Below, piece after piece: positions 9,397-17,701 of a stretch of DNA of 59,850 nucleotides (the first letter of the stretch is position 1; each line of letters begins with the position of its first letter). The translations under genes were made by a program, and so were the position numbers. Origin of the DNA: an uncultured Pseudomonadota bacterium (GTDB lineage Bacteria > Pseudomonadota > Gammaproteobacteria > Methylococcales > Methylomonadaceae); assembly GCA_903870545.1 (NCBI GenBank), contig CAIQDI010000022.1:1-59850 (forward strand), given 5' to 3'. Below the pieces are notes generated by a model. It had not been told where the DNA came from, searched no databases, and saw only the letters and a program-made list of their open reading frames with translations.

Positions 9397-10248
9397 ATGT
9401 TAGTTATTATTGGATATGTATTAGTTTTTAGCGCGTTGATTGGTGGCTATATGATGGGAGGAGGACATCCCGTTCTTTTGCTTCAGTACAATGAATTTGT
9501 CATTATTGGTGGTGGAGCCATCGGGGCGATGATTGTTGGTAATCCATTAAGACTGGTAAAAAAATCGATTGCTACTGCCACTACAATGCTTAAACCGGAA
9601 CCTTACACCAAAGATTTTTATTTAGAATTATTGATGTGTTTTTATATGCTGACCAATAAAACCCGTAAAGAAGGTTTGTTGTCGTTGGAAGATTTGATTG
9701 AAAATCCTGAAAGTAATCCCGCGATTTTTACTGATAAAATTAGGGCAGATCATCATTTACTGGAATTTATTTGTGATAATCTGCGTTTAATTGTCACGGG
9801 TGTGGAAGTGCATCAATTGGAAGAATTGATGGATCAAGTGTTAGAAACCCATCATGAAGACGAACACGCACCGGTTCAAGTTATTCAAACCATGGCAGAC
9901 GGTTTGCCTGCATTTGGTATTATCGCTGCGGTAATGGGTGTGGTTCATACCATGGGACTGGTTGGCTCACCACCTGCTGTCATGGGAAAAGCGATTGCGG
10001 CGGCGTTGGTCGGTACGTTTATTGGTATTTTGTTGGCGTACGGTTTTATTGGTCCTGTCGGTTCGTTAATGTCAGTTCGAGCAGAAATGTCCGGAAACAT
10101 TTTCAGATGCGCTCAAAAAGGCTTGTTATGTTGCGCGAAAGGGGTTTCGCCTGCAATGACAGCCGAATATATGCGGGCGATGATTTCTTCTGATAAACGT
10201 CCCGCCTTTCAAGAACTTGATGATTTATTACGCAGCAACAAAGGGTAA
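9397..10248 (+). CDS. motA: Flagellar motor stator protein MotA
   Basis: Inner-membrane stator subunit that, with MotB, conducts ions to drive flagellar rotation. The start at 9397 gives 283 aa beginning MLVIIGYVLVFSALIGGYMMGG, which aligns with the canonical MotA N-terminus. An ATG at 9334 would add 21 residues but lacks a Shine-Dalgarno, whereas a GAG-rich stretch precedes 9397. Four hydrophobic segments are visible: two N-terminal, and two around residues 175-240 containing the conserved prolines (GLPAFGIIAAVMG and GFIGPVG). The large cytoplasmic loop between them carries charged residues that contact FliG in known MotA. motB follows 8 bases later, so the two form one operon. Confidence 0.95.
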   Translation: MLVIIGYVLVFSALIGGYMMGGGHPVLLLQYNEFVIIGGGAIGAMIVGNPLRLVKKSIATATTMLKPEPYTKDFYLELLMCFYMLTNKTRKEGLLSLEDLIENPESNPAIFTDKIRADHHLLEFICDNLRLIVTGVEVHQLEELMDQVLETHHEDEHAPVQVIQTMADGLPAFGIIAAVMGVVHTMGLVGSPPAVMGKAIAAALVGTFIGILLAYGFIGPVGSLMSVRAEMSGNIFRCAQKGLLCCAKGVSPAMTAEYMRAMISSDKRPAFQELDDLLRSNKG

Positions 10249-10256
10249 TCACAGTC

Positions 10257-11132
10257 ATGGCGGAACAACAACAACCCATTATTATTAAAAAAATTAAAAA
10301 AGGCGGTCACGCTCATCACGGTGGCGCGTGGAAGTTGGCTTATGCTGATTTTGTGACCGCGATGATGGCATTCTTTTTATTGATGTGGTTGCTCGCTTCC
10401 ACCTCAGAAGTCTCACGCAGAGGAATTGCCGATTTTTTTAACAACCCGTACAAAGTTTCGATGGAAGGCGGCAAAGATATAGGTGAACGCACCTCAATGC
10501 TTGACGGCGGTGGTTCAGATATGATTTCCAGAGAAGAAGGACAGGTAAAACATGGCGAAGCAATAGACGTAGAGGAATCGTCGTCCGAAGAGATTGAGAA
10601 AAAAGCGGCAGAAATCGAAAAAACCAAACTGGTCTCGTTAAAAGAAAAAATTCAGAATAACATTAACAAAACGCCAGAATTGAGCGACGTTAAAGAGCAG
10701 GTTAAACTGGAAATTACAGCGGAAGGTTTGCGAATTTTAATTGTAGATGATCAAAAACGTCCGATGTATAAACTCAACAGCGCACAAACGGAACCGCACA
10801 TTCGGAACATTTTACACGCGCTAGGTCCTGCCATTAACGATTTGCCAAATCGGGTGAGTCTAAATGGTTATACCGATGCGTCGCCGTTTCCTGCGAACCA
10901 AAAAGGCTACACAAATTGGGAATTATCGACTGATCGAGCGAATGCGGCACGTTATGAATTAACGGAAGGCGGGCTGAAAGATGATAAAATTTTGCGAGTA
11001 GTGGGTTTATCGTCCAGTATTCCGTACAGCCCAACGACTGACCCATTGAATCCAATTAACCGTCGTATTTCGATTATTGTGATGAATAAAAAAACAGAGC
11101 AACAGATTTTACAAGGTGGCAGCGTCGAATAA
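10257..11132 (+). CDS. motB: Flagellar motor stator protein MotB
   Basis: Stator partner of MotA, 291 aa. A short basic cytoplasmic N-terminus is followed by one membrane helix (~28-48) with the ion-carrying Asp31 (AYADFVTAMMAFF), then a linker rich in Glu/Lys (~95-130), and an OmpA-like peptidoglycan-binding domain (~165-285; motif NGYTDASPF and a TDRANAARYEL segment). An AAGGGT ribosome-binding site precedes the ATG. The gene is followed by a clear terminator, closing a two-gene motAB operon. No other flagellar or chemotaxis gene is present in this window. Confidence 0.95.
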   Translation: MAEQQQPIIIKKIKKGGHAHHGGAWKLAYADFVTAMMAFFLLMWLLASTSEVSRRGIADFFNNPYKVSMEGGKDIGERTSMLDGGGSDMISREEGQVKHGEAIDVEESSSEEIEKKAAEIEKTKLVSLKEKIQNNINKTPELSDVKEQVKLEITAEGLRILIVDDQKRPMYKLNSAQTEPHIRNILHALGPAINDLPNRVSLNGYTDASPFPANQKGYTNWELSTDRANAARYELTEGGLKDDKILRVVGLSSSIPYSPTTDPLNPINRRISIIVMNKKTEQQILQGGSVE

Positions 11133-11163
11133 TTTGTTAGCTTGCGCTCTGAAAGGAACGCTC

Positions 11164-11198
11164 GCCCAACCAATTTTTAAATCGGTTGGGCTTTTTTT
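11164..11198 (+). terminator. Rho-independent terminator of motAB
   Basis: Stem GCCCAACC / GGTTGGGC with a 12-base loop followed by seven T residues, 31 bases after the motB stop. Confidence 0.9.
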
Positions 11199-11208
11199 CG
11201 TTTAAAAA

Positions 11209-11847
11209 TTAAATGCCATAACGTGCTTGATACGCTTCAATCGCGGCAAGTTGCTCCATTTCACCGGTTGTTTTCAGATAGTCAATAATGTTACTCAAAC
11301 TAATAATGGCTGTCACCGGTAATGCAAAACGTTCCGTCACTTCTTGAATCGCGGAAATGTTGCCCAAGCCTTTTTCTTGTCGATCCAACGCAATTAAAAC
11401 GGCTGCGGGTGTGGCGTGGGCGGCTTTAATAATTTCTACCGACTCACGCACCGACGTTCCTGCCGTAATCACGTCGTCAATAATTAACACGCGACCGGTC
11501 AACGCTGCGCCAACTAATAAACCGCCTTCGCCGTGATCTTTGGCTTCTTTGCGATTGAATGCAAACGGCATATCCTCACCGGTTATTGCGGCGAAAGCCA
11601 TTGCCGTCGCGACTGCTAACGGAATGCCTTTGTACGCGGGTCCATAAAAAATATCGACGCGAATTTCCGCCGCAATTAAAGCGTGTGCGTAAAATTCACC
11701 CAACTTTTGCAATTGTGCGCCCGTGTTGAATAAACCGGTATTGAAAAAATACGGGCTGATTCGTCCTGATTTCAATTCAAATTCGCCAAATTTCAATACG
11801 CCACAATCTAGCGCGTAACGAATAAAATCCTGTTGATACCTGTGCAT
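11209..11847 (-). CDS. pyrE: Orotate phosphoribosyltransferase
   Basis: Joins orotate and PRPP to give orotidine 5'-phosphate in UMP synthesis. The length of 212 aa is typical of the gammaproteobacterial PyrE. The PRPP-binding loop [12 protein letters not shown] lies at ~121-132, and the substrate-side segments [16 protein letters not shown] (~23-38) and [13 protein letters not shown] (~97-109) match the family. No good Shine-Dalgarno precedes the ATG. It converges with motB and is preceded by hemW on the same strand with a 30-base gap. Confidence 0.96.
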   Translation of the reverse strand: MHRYQQDFIRYALDCGVLKFGEFELKSGRISPYFFNTGLFNTGAQLQKLGEFYAHALIAAEIRVDIFYGPAYKGIPLAVATAMAFAAITGEDMPFAFNRKEAKDHGEGGLLVGAALTGRVLIIDDVITAGTSVRESVEIIKAAHATPAAVLIALDRQEKGLGNISAIQEVTERFALPVTAIISLSNIIDYLKTTGEMEQLAAIEAYQARYGI

Positions 11848-11877
11848 TTATAAATTCTCGATTCAAAAAGTTAAAAA

Positions 11878-13005
11878 TTACGCCAAAAATTTTTGCAAAA
11901 CATCATCCAAAAAATTCCAACCGTGGTCGCTACAATAATAAACAGTTTCAAGCTCGACAAGCAAACCCGCTTTGACACAATCAGTTAATGCAGGTTCCAG
12001 CGTCGCGGCATTTAAACCGGTGGCGGCGGAATAATGCGCCAACGAAAAACCTTGCTTTAAACGCAATTGATTCATTAAAAATTCCAACGGTAAATCAGCG
12101 GCTTCAATCACGGTTTCGATAAAATCGTTTTCTTGTTGATAACGGTCGGGATGTTTATTTTTTTGTGTGCGAATCACGCGATTCGGCAAGGCTAAACTCA
12201 ATTTCCCGTGTGCGCCCGCGCCAATGCCTAAATAATCGCCAAACTGCCAATAATTCACATTATGCCGACATTGTTTGCCGCTCAAACTGTACGCCGACAC
12301 TTCATATTGCGCGTAATGGTGTTCCGCTAAAATACGCTGACAATGTTGTTGCGTGTTAAAAATCAATTCGTCCGAAGGCAAAACCGGCGGATAACGGTAA
12401 AAATAAGTATTTGGTTCTAACGTCAATTGATAAAACGATAAATGCGTCGGTTGCAACGCCAACGCGGTGCGAATGTCGCGTTCACTGTGCGCCAACGTGG
12501 ATTTCGGCAGCCCAAACATTAAATCTAAATTGAAATTATCGAAGCCAACTTTGTGCGCCATTTCAGCGGCTAAAATCGCTTCATTGCCCGAATGTACGCG
12601 CCCCAATTCGGTCAATAACGCATCATCAAAACTCTGCACGCCAATCGATAAACGGTTAATGCCAATCGCGTTAAATTCGGCGAATTTTTCAAATTCAAAC
12701 GTGCTGGGATTGGCTTCCATCGTGATTTCAATATCGGCGGAAAAAGGCAATTGCGATTCCACGCCGCGCAATAATCGGTTAATCGCTTCGGGCGAAAACA
12801 AACTCGGCGTGCCACCGCCAATAAAAATACTGTGCAGCGGGCGCGTGACTTGATAGCGTTCAATATCTCGCGCCAAATCCGCCAATAAACAGTCAATATA
12901 ATGCGTTTCTGGCAGCGAATCTTTCACCGCGTGTGAATTAAAATCGCAATAAGGGCATTTTTTCAAACACCACGGAATGTGAATGTATAAACTCAATGGG
13001 AGCAA
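11878..13005 (-). CDS. hemW: Radical SAM heme chaperone HemW
   Basis: Radical SAM protein of the HemN-like family now called HemW, thought to deliver heme. 375 aa with the start chosen. The CxxxCxxC cluster motif is Cys13, Cys17 and Cys20 (PWCLKKCPYC). The following GGGTPSLF and EANPST segments bind SAM in this family, and a C-terminal HemN_C region is present (QLRLKQGFSL). The start is uncertain: the frame has no suitable ATG here. TTG at 13005 gives the family-typical beginning LPLSLYIHIPWC, and another TTG three codons on would give SLYIHIPWC. Coproporphyrinogen oxidase activity should not be assumed. Confidence 0.92.
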   Translation of the reverse strand: MLPLSLYIHIPWCLKKCPYCDFNSHAVKDSLPETHYIDCLLADLARDIERYQVTRPLHSIFIGGGTPSLFSPEAINRLLRGVESQLPFSADIEITMEANPSTFEFEKFAEFNAIGINRLSIGVQSFDDALLTELGRVHSGNEAILAAEMAHKVGFDNFNLDLMFGLPKSTLAHSERDIRTALALQPTHLSFYQLTLEPNTYFYRYPPVLPSDELIFNTQQHCQRILAEHHYAQYEVSAYSLSGKQCRHNVNYWQFGDYLGIGAGAHGKLSLALPNRVIRTQKNKHPDRYQQENDFIETVIEAADLPLEFLMNQLRLKQGFSLAHYSAATGLNAATLEPALTDCVKAGLLVELETVYYCSDHGWNFLDDVLQKFLA

Positions 13006-13101
13006 AGGGAAAATCCAATTAACAAAAAAATAAACGTGCGGCTAACACGCGGAATGATGGGAATTTAGGCGGCTATTATTTGTGATTTTCAAAAATAAAA
13101 A

Positions 13102-13851
13102 CTACTGGAATCCGTCTTGACGTTGACGCAATGCTTCATAAAGTAAAACGCCCGTTGCGACGGATAAATTCAAACTTTCGACCGTGCCGAGCATCGGTAA
13201 TTTCACCAGCACATCGCATTGTTCACGGGTTAAACGACGCATTCCGCTTTCTTCCGCACCAATCACTATCGCCATCGGCACTTTAAAATCACTTTGATAC
13301 AACGTTTGTTCAGCTTCGCCTGCTGTGCCGATAATCCACAAACCTTCGGTTTTCAACCAGCGCAAGGTTCGCGCTAAATTCGTCACCATATAAACTGGCA
13401 CCGTTTCCGCCGCGCCACTCGCGACTTTGCAAACTGTCGGTGTGATGCCAACGGCATTATCTTTGGTGATAATAATGCCGTGAACGCCCGTTGCATCAGC
13501 GGTTCGTAAACACGCGCCTAAATTGTGCGGATCTTGAACATTATCCAAAACCAAAAATAACGCGGGTTCCGTTAAATGTTCGACGGCGGTTTTTAATTCA
13601 TTTTCAGATAATTCTTCGGGCAACGAAACTTCCAAAACGATGCCTTGATGATTCATGCCGTCGGCGAGTTTATCGAGTTTTTTGCGTTCGACTTTTTCAA
13701 TCGTTACGCCTAATTCCGTCAACGTTTCAAACAACGTTTCTAAACGTTTGTCGTGGCGTTCGGTGTTTAGCCACGCGCGGGAAATTTTTTGCGGTGAATA
13801 AGTGAGTGCCGATTGTGCGGCGTGTAAACCGACGATTTTGGTCAATTTCAT
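13102..13851 (-). CDS. rlmB: 23S rRNA (guanosine-2251-2'-O)-methyltransferase RlmB
   Basis: SpoU/TrmD-class (SPOUT) methyltransferase of 249 aa that modifies G2251 in the ribosomal P loop. An N-terminal substrate-binding domain (~4-78) is followed by the knotted catalytic domain. Visible motifs are the DNVQDPHNLGACLRTAD segment (~105-121), IGAEESGM (~197-204) and the C-terminal knot LPMLGTVESLNLSVA (~214-228). The ATG starts two bases after the xoxJ stop, so rlmB is probably transcribed downstream of xoxJ, an unusual partner for a methanol oxidation gene. Confidence 0.94.
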   Translation of the reverse strand: MKLTKIVGLHAAQSALTYSPQKISRAWLNTERHDKRLETLFETLTELGVTIEKVERKKLDKLADGMNHQGIVLEVSLPEELSENELKTAVEHLTEPALFLVLDNVQDPHNLGACLRTADATGVHGIIITKDNAVGITPTVCKVASGAAETVPVYMVTNLARTLRWLKTEGLWIIGTAGEAEQTLYQSDFKVPMAIVIGAEESGMRRLTREQCDVLVKLPMLGTVESLNLSVATGVLLYEALRQRQDGFQ

Positions 13852-13853
13852 AG

Positions 13854-14699
13854 TTAGTCTTTTTTAGAAGGCAATGCTTCAATCGGTAAAAGTGGAATGT
13901 GATAGTGCGACAAAATCGCGGTAATGTCAGCCGATTTTTCAGTAATCAATTTGTCGAGTTGTTCTTGTCGGGCTTTGTCGTTTTTACGCACGCCCATTGT
14001 CATTTGATAATCGACTTTCAAACCCGTTTCGGATTTCAGCGGAATGACGGTGTAACCATTGGGATTTTGCGAAACCACATAACCTGCCAACACGCCCCAC
14101 AACATCACCATATCGATTTTTTTAGCTTTTAAATCCTGCTCAATTTGCATCGCAACGTTGTTTTCACTGTCGCCGGTCATGCTTTGATACGGAATTCCTT
14201 GATCGAGCAAATCGTGTTTTTGCAGCCAATCTGTTCCCGCGCCACGGTCAAACATGGCAATTTTTAATTTTGCTTGTTGCGCGGGTGGAAGTTGCGCGAG
14301 TTGTTCTGCCGTTTGAATGTTGTCCCAACCGCGTCCTTTCGCAATCAACAAAACGTAAGTCGAATGATAATAAGGCTGCGTCGTCAAAACCATGTCGCTA
14401 CCGGCGGGCATTCCTATCACGATGTCGCATTTGAAATCTTTGCTTTCGACGGCGTTGTCATCGGCGAACGCATTGAGTGAGTTGCGAATAAAACCAATCC
14501 GTTGTGGAAACCAAAAGTATTCCAATTCTTGACCCTGTGATTTGGCAAAAAGCGCGGCGATTTTATTTTCAAAACCCGTTTGTGCTTTATCGGAATAAGG
14601 CGGATTGAGCGGGTCGGCGCACACTTTGAATTTTTCGGCATTCGCTGTGAAAACCGTTGCACCTAAAGTTAATCCTAAAATAACAGAAGATATTTTCAT
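13854..14699 (-). CDS. xoxJ: XoxJ-like periplasmic binding protein of the methanol dehydrogenase cluster
   Basis: Exported solute-binding-like protein of 281 aa with a signal peptide (residues 1-21, cleavage after TANA). The mature part begins KFKVCADPLNPPYSD, typical of the MxaJ/XoxJ family (quinoprotein-associated periplasmic proteins with a type 2 substrate-binding fold). It lies directly downstream of xoxF on the same strand, which is its usual partner; XoxJ is thought to help activate or assemble XoxF. The usual third member, the cytochrome xoxG, is not seen next to it. A strong terminator and an inverted-repeat element separate it from xoxF, so it may rely on read-through or a separate promoter. 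Confidence 0.85.
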   Translation of the reverse strand: MKISSVILGLTLGATVFTANAEKFKVCADPLNPPYSDKAQTGFENKIAALFAKSQGQELEYFWFPQRIGFIRNSLNAFADDNAVESKDFKCDIVIGMPAGSDMVLTTQPYYHSTYVLLIAKGRGWDNIQTAEQLAQLPPAQQAKLKIAMFDRGAGTDWLQKHDLLDQGIPYQSMTGDSENNVAMQIEQDLKAKKIDMVMLWGVLAGYVVSQNPNGYTVIPLKSETGLKVDYQMTMGVRKNDKARQEQLDKLITEKSADITAILSHYHIPLLPIEALPSKKD

Positions 14700-14714
14700 T
14701 TTTTAATTTCCCAT

Positions 14715-14804
14715 TTGTAGGGGCGCACTGCGTGCGCCCGTATGACAAAATCTGCATAAATGGTTACATCTTGCTATGCGGGCGCACGCAGTGCACCCCT
14801 ACAA
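14715..14804. repeat. Imperfect inverted-repeat element (REP/MITE-like)
   Basis: Two 29-base arms (14715-14743 and 14776-14804) are reverse complements with only two mismatches, separated by 32 bases. Each arm is itself a hairpin: GGGCGCAC/GTGCGCCC around TGC in the left arm. Such GC-rich palindromes in an AT-rich intergenic region resemble dispersed REP or MITE-type elements. No coding capacity. Confidence 0.75.
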
Positions 14805-14823
14805 TTTTTATATCAATACGAAT

Positions 14824-14862
14824 AAAAAAACCCCAACCGATTAAAGTCGGTCGGGGCTTTTT
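14824..14862 (-). terminator. Rho-independent terminator of xoxF
   Basis: On the minus strand the stem CCCCGACCGA / TCGGTTGGGG with a 6-base loop is followed by seven T residues, about 30 bases after the xoxF stop. A short T-run on the other side could make it work in both directions. Confidence 0.9.
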
Positions 14863-14891
14863 GGCTAACTAAAAAAGCAAATGTGTAATGC

Positions 14892-16751
14892 TTATTTGTT
14901 GTTAGGCAATGCAAAAACGGTGAACACGCCACCTAATTTAGTGAACGAACTCAAACTTCTGTATGCGCCAACCGCGCCTAAACCTTCAGAGTTTGAACCC
15001 GCGTCGCCACTGTCTAAGCCAGCCGCGATGCCGATACCCGCCCAACCACCGATACCAGAAAGCACGCCAACATATTGTTTACCTTGGAATTCCCAAGTAT
15101 TTACGTTGCCGATGATGCCAGATGGTGTTTTGAATTTGTACAATTCTTTACCTGATTTTGCGTCAACCGCTTTCAAGTAACCTTCCAACGTACCGTAGAA
15201 AACTACGCCGCCAGCGGTTGCAACTGAACCAGACCAAACAGAGAATGTTTCTTTGTTAGACCAAGCAATTTTGCCAGTTTTCGCATCAAATGCGGTAAAT
15301 TGACCTAAGTTGGTTGAGTTATCTGGTTTGCCAGTTAATACGTCCGCGCCAGCAGGTCCCATTGTCAACGTCGCGCCAACGTAAGGTTGACCGGCTGTGT
15401 AAGCCACTTCAAATGGTTCATAATCCATGCACAAATGGTTGCCTGAAATATAGAACAAGCCAGTTTGTGGAGAGTAAGAAACAGGCTGTTGGTTTTTAGA
15501 ACCTAACGCCGCTGGGCAAATGCCGGTTGAATTTACGTCTTCGCCGTTTTGTTGTGTGGAGTATTTCGCAACCACTTCAGGACGACCTGATTTCATATCG
15601 ATGTGGCTTGCCCAGTTCACTGATTTGTCGAATTTTTCAGCGACTAACAATTCACCCGTTTCACGATCTAACGTGTAGCCAAAACCGTTACGGTCGAAAT
15701 GTACCAACGTTTTGTGCATTTTGCCTTTTACTTCTTCGTCAACCAAAACGGTTTCGTTGATGCCGTCAAAATCCCATTCATCATGCGGAGTCATTTGGTA
15801 AACCCATTTCACTTCACCGGTGTCCGCATCACGCGCCCACAATGACATTGTCCATTTGTTGTCGCCTGGACGTTGTACTGGGTTCCATGTTGATGGGTTG
15901 CCTGATCCGTAATAAATCAAGTTTAATTTTGGATCGTAAGAATACCAACCCCAGGTTGTACCGCCACCAATTTTCCATTGGTCACCTTGCCAAGTGCTAA
16001 CACTTGAGTTTTCGCCAACAGGTTGAACGCTACCGTCTTTCCATGCTGTGGTTTTTTTCGGGTTGATAATCGTGTCTTTATCGGGACCAACACTGTAACC
16101 TTTCCACGCCAATTTTCCGGTGTTGATGTCATAAGCGGCTAAGAAACCACGCACGCCGAATTCACCACCAGAAATACCGGTAATCACTTTATCTTTAACC
16201 ACGATTGGCGCGTTGGTGTTGGTCATACCCAATTTTGGATCACCGTTTTGGACGCTCCAAATGCGTTTGCCGGTTTTAGCGTCTAACGCCGTTAAAACAG
16301 TATCCGATTGTTGTAAAAAGATTTTGCCATCGCCATAAGCCAAACCACGGTTTACGGTGTCGCAGCACATAACAGGAATGGTTACGTCAGCATCTTGACT
16401 TGGGGTGAATTCCCAAATAACGGCTTGGGTAGATTGGTCAATCGCGTAAACAGTGTTTGGAAATGGAGTGTGAATAAATAACACACCATTAACCGCTAAA
16501 GGACCACCTTCGTGACCACGCAACACGCCGGTCGAGAAAGACCAAGCTGGTTGCAACGTTTTAACGTTTTCGGTGTTGATTTGGTTTAATTTACTGAAAC
16601 GTGTGCCAGCATAATCGCCGCCCCATGTTGCCCAGTTAGCAGGGTTTTGTGTTAATTTTTCTAAATCAGCGTTAGCTGATGCAATAGCGGGAACGGCTAA
16701 CAACGTAGCAATACCGGCTGTGAGCAGCAAACTTTTAAAAGATTTCTTCAT
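14892..16751 (-). CDS. xoxF: Lanthanide-dependent PQQ methanol dehydrogenase XoxF
   Basis: Periplasmic quinoprotein oxidising methanol with PQQ and a lanthanide, 619 aa. A signal peptide covers residues 1 to ~26 (AIASA before NADLEKL). It shows the eight-bladed propeller W-type repeats, the vicinal disulfide Cys129-Cys130 (MCCDTVNRG), and the metal/PQQ ligands Glu197 (GGEFGVRG), Asn285 (GSGNPSTW) and catalytic Asp327. The second Asp329 in DEWDFDG is decisive: calcium-type MxaF has Ala at this place, while XoxF has Asp to coordinate the lanthanide. An AGGAGA Shine-Dalgarno precedes the ATG. xoxJ follows. No mxaI-like small-subunit gene is nearby, as expected for XoxF. Confidence 0.96.
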   Translation of the reverse strand: MKKSFKSLLLTAGIATLLAVPAIASANADLEKLTQNPANWATWGGDYAGTRFSKLNQINTENVKTLQPAWSFSTGVLRGHEGGPLAVNGVLFIHTPFPNTVYAIDQSTQAVIWEFTPSQDADVTIPVMCCDTVNRGLAYGDGKIFLQQSDTVLTALDAKTGKRIWSVQNGDPKLGMTNTNAPIVVKDKVITGISGGEFGVRGFLAAYDINTGKLAWKGYSVGPDKDTIINPKKTTAWKDGSVQPVGENSSVSTWQGDQWKIGGGTTWGWYSYDPKLNLIYYGSGNPSTWNPVQRPGDNKWTMSLWARDADTGEVKWVYQMTPHDEWDFDGINETVLVDEEVKGKMHKTLVHFDRNGFGYTLDRETGELLVAEKFDKSVNWASHIDMKSGRPEVVAKYSTQQNGEDVNSTGICPAALGSKNQQPVSYSPQTGLFYISGNHLCMDYEPFEVAYTAGQPYVGATLTMGPAGADVLTGKPDNSTNLGQFTAFDAKTGKIAWSNKETFSVWSGSVATAGGVVFYGTLEGYLKAVDAKSGKELYKFKTPSGIIGNVNTWEFQGKQYVGVLSGIGGWAGIGIAAGLDSGDAGSNSEGLGAVGAYRSLSSFTKLGGVFTVFALPNNK

Positions 16752-16869
16752 TGAGTTCTCCTGATATTCTGTTACATGACAGAATGATAATTATGTTTGA
16801 CGACTAACGTTAGTTTTAGGAGGCATTTATTATGGTTGAATATAAATAGTAAGCCACTCCAGAGGCGTA

Positions 16870-16897
16870 AATTTAACGATTTTGACTAAAAAGTCAA
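16870..16897 (-). promoter_or_regulatory. Candidate xoxF promoter with overlapping palindrome
   Basis: A perfect palindrome TTGACT-AAAA-AGTCAA lies at 16882-16897. Read on the minus strand its second half supplies a -35 TTGACT, followed by 16 bases and TAAATT (4 of 6 to TATAAT), about 120 bases before the xoxF ATG. A palindrome over a -35 box would suit an operator. Visual match only. Confidence 0.35.
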
Positions 16898-17076
16898 CTT
16901 TAAAAAAGCGCAATAGCAATTTCTCGACTTTCGGCATTGAAATAACGCCGGCGATTTTAAAACCAATCGCCTACGCGCCTGACCTTTACGCGAAAAATAA
17001 TACCAACATTGAAACGAAAACGCCGTGATAATGGCAGGTGAAATGTCTCACTTTGAAAAATTAAAGGAAAAACTCA

Positions 17077-17568
17077 ATGACGACCTCACACTTTAAATCA
17101 CTCGCTTTATTTCTTGCGCTATTGCCAGCACTTTCACCCGCCGAAACGATTAAAGGCAACGTGATTCGGGTATCGGACGGCGATACGATTACGGTGGTCA
17201 CAGCGGCAAAAAAAGTCACCATTCGATTAGCACAAGTGGACGCGCCCGAAATTGCCCATTTCGGAAATCCCGCACAACCGTTCGGCAAAGAATCTGGCGC
17301 GTATTTGAGAAATCTAGTGAACGGTAAATCCGTTCGAGTAGAAGTCGAAAACGTCGATCAATACGGACGCAGCGTCGGCACGATATTTTTAGGAATGATG
17401 AATGTAAATGCCAAAATGGTCGAGTCTGGCAATGCGTGGGTTTATCGGCAGTATGCTCACGATGCCAATTTGATTTCACTCGAAAATACCGCTAAATCAC
17501 AGCGTCGTGGATTATGGGCATATTCGAATCCGATTGCACCGTGGGATTTTAGAAAAGCCAATAAATAG
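17077..17568 (+). CDS. Secreted thermonuclease-family (SNase-like) nuclease
   Basis: 163 aa with a signal peptide (residues 1 to ~22, cleavage near SPAE). The staphylococcal-nuclease fold is plain. VSDGDTITV holds calcium-binding Asp residues. IRLAQVDAPE supplies the catalytic Arg and Glu eight residues apart, as in SNase Arg35 and Glu43. YGRSVG supplies the third catalytic Arg, and the family ending QRRGLWAY...PWDFR is present. Likely a periplasmic or extracellular calcium-dependent DNA/RNA nuclease. It is divergent from xoxF, with a 325-base gap (16752-17076) between the two starts. Confidence 0.92.
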   Translation: MTTSHFKSLALFLALLPALSPAETIKGNVIRVSDGDTITVVTAAKKVTIRLAQVDAPEIAHFGNPAQPFGKESGAYLRNLVNGKSVRVEVENVDQYGRSVGTIFLGMMNVNAKMVESGNAWVYRQYAHDANLISLENTAKSQRRGLWAYSNPIAPWDFRKANK

Positions 17569-17701
17569 CCTCTACAATTCTATGCTAAAAAACAGGGGGT
17601 TGATTTAACTTGAACGCGCTCGAATTCTGTCCTAAACTCAAAATCGCCTGTGACAATTTGTCGCACTTTTCAATTAACGCTTCATCGTTCAAGGAAATTT
17701 T

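Noticed and set aside
16820-16850. AGGAGG followed by ATG GTT GAA TAT AAA TAG on the plus strand, a possible 5-residue leader peptide
   Set aside because: It is in the divergent gap between xoxF and the nuclease gene, far from the next plus-strand start, with no attenuator structure seen. Chance is likely.
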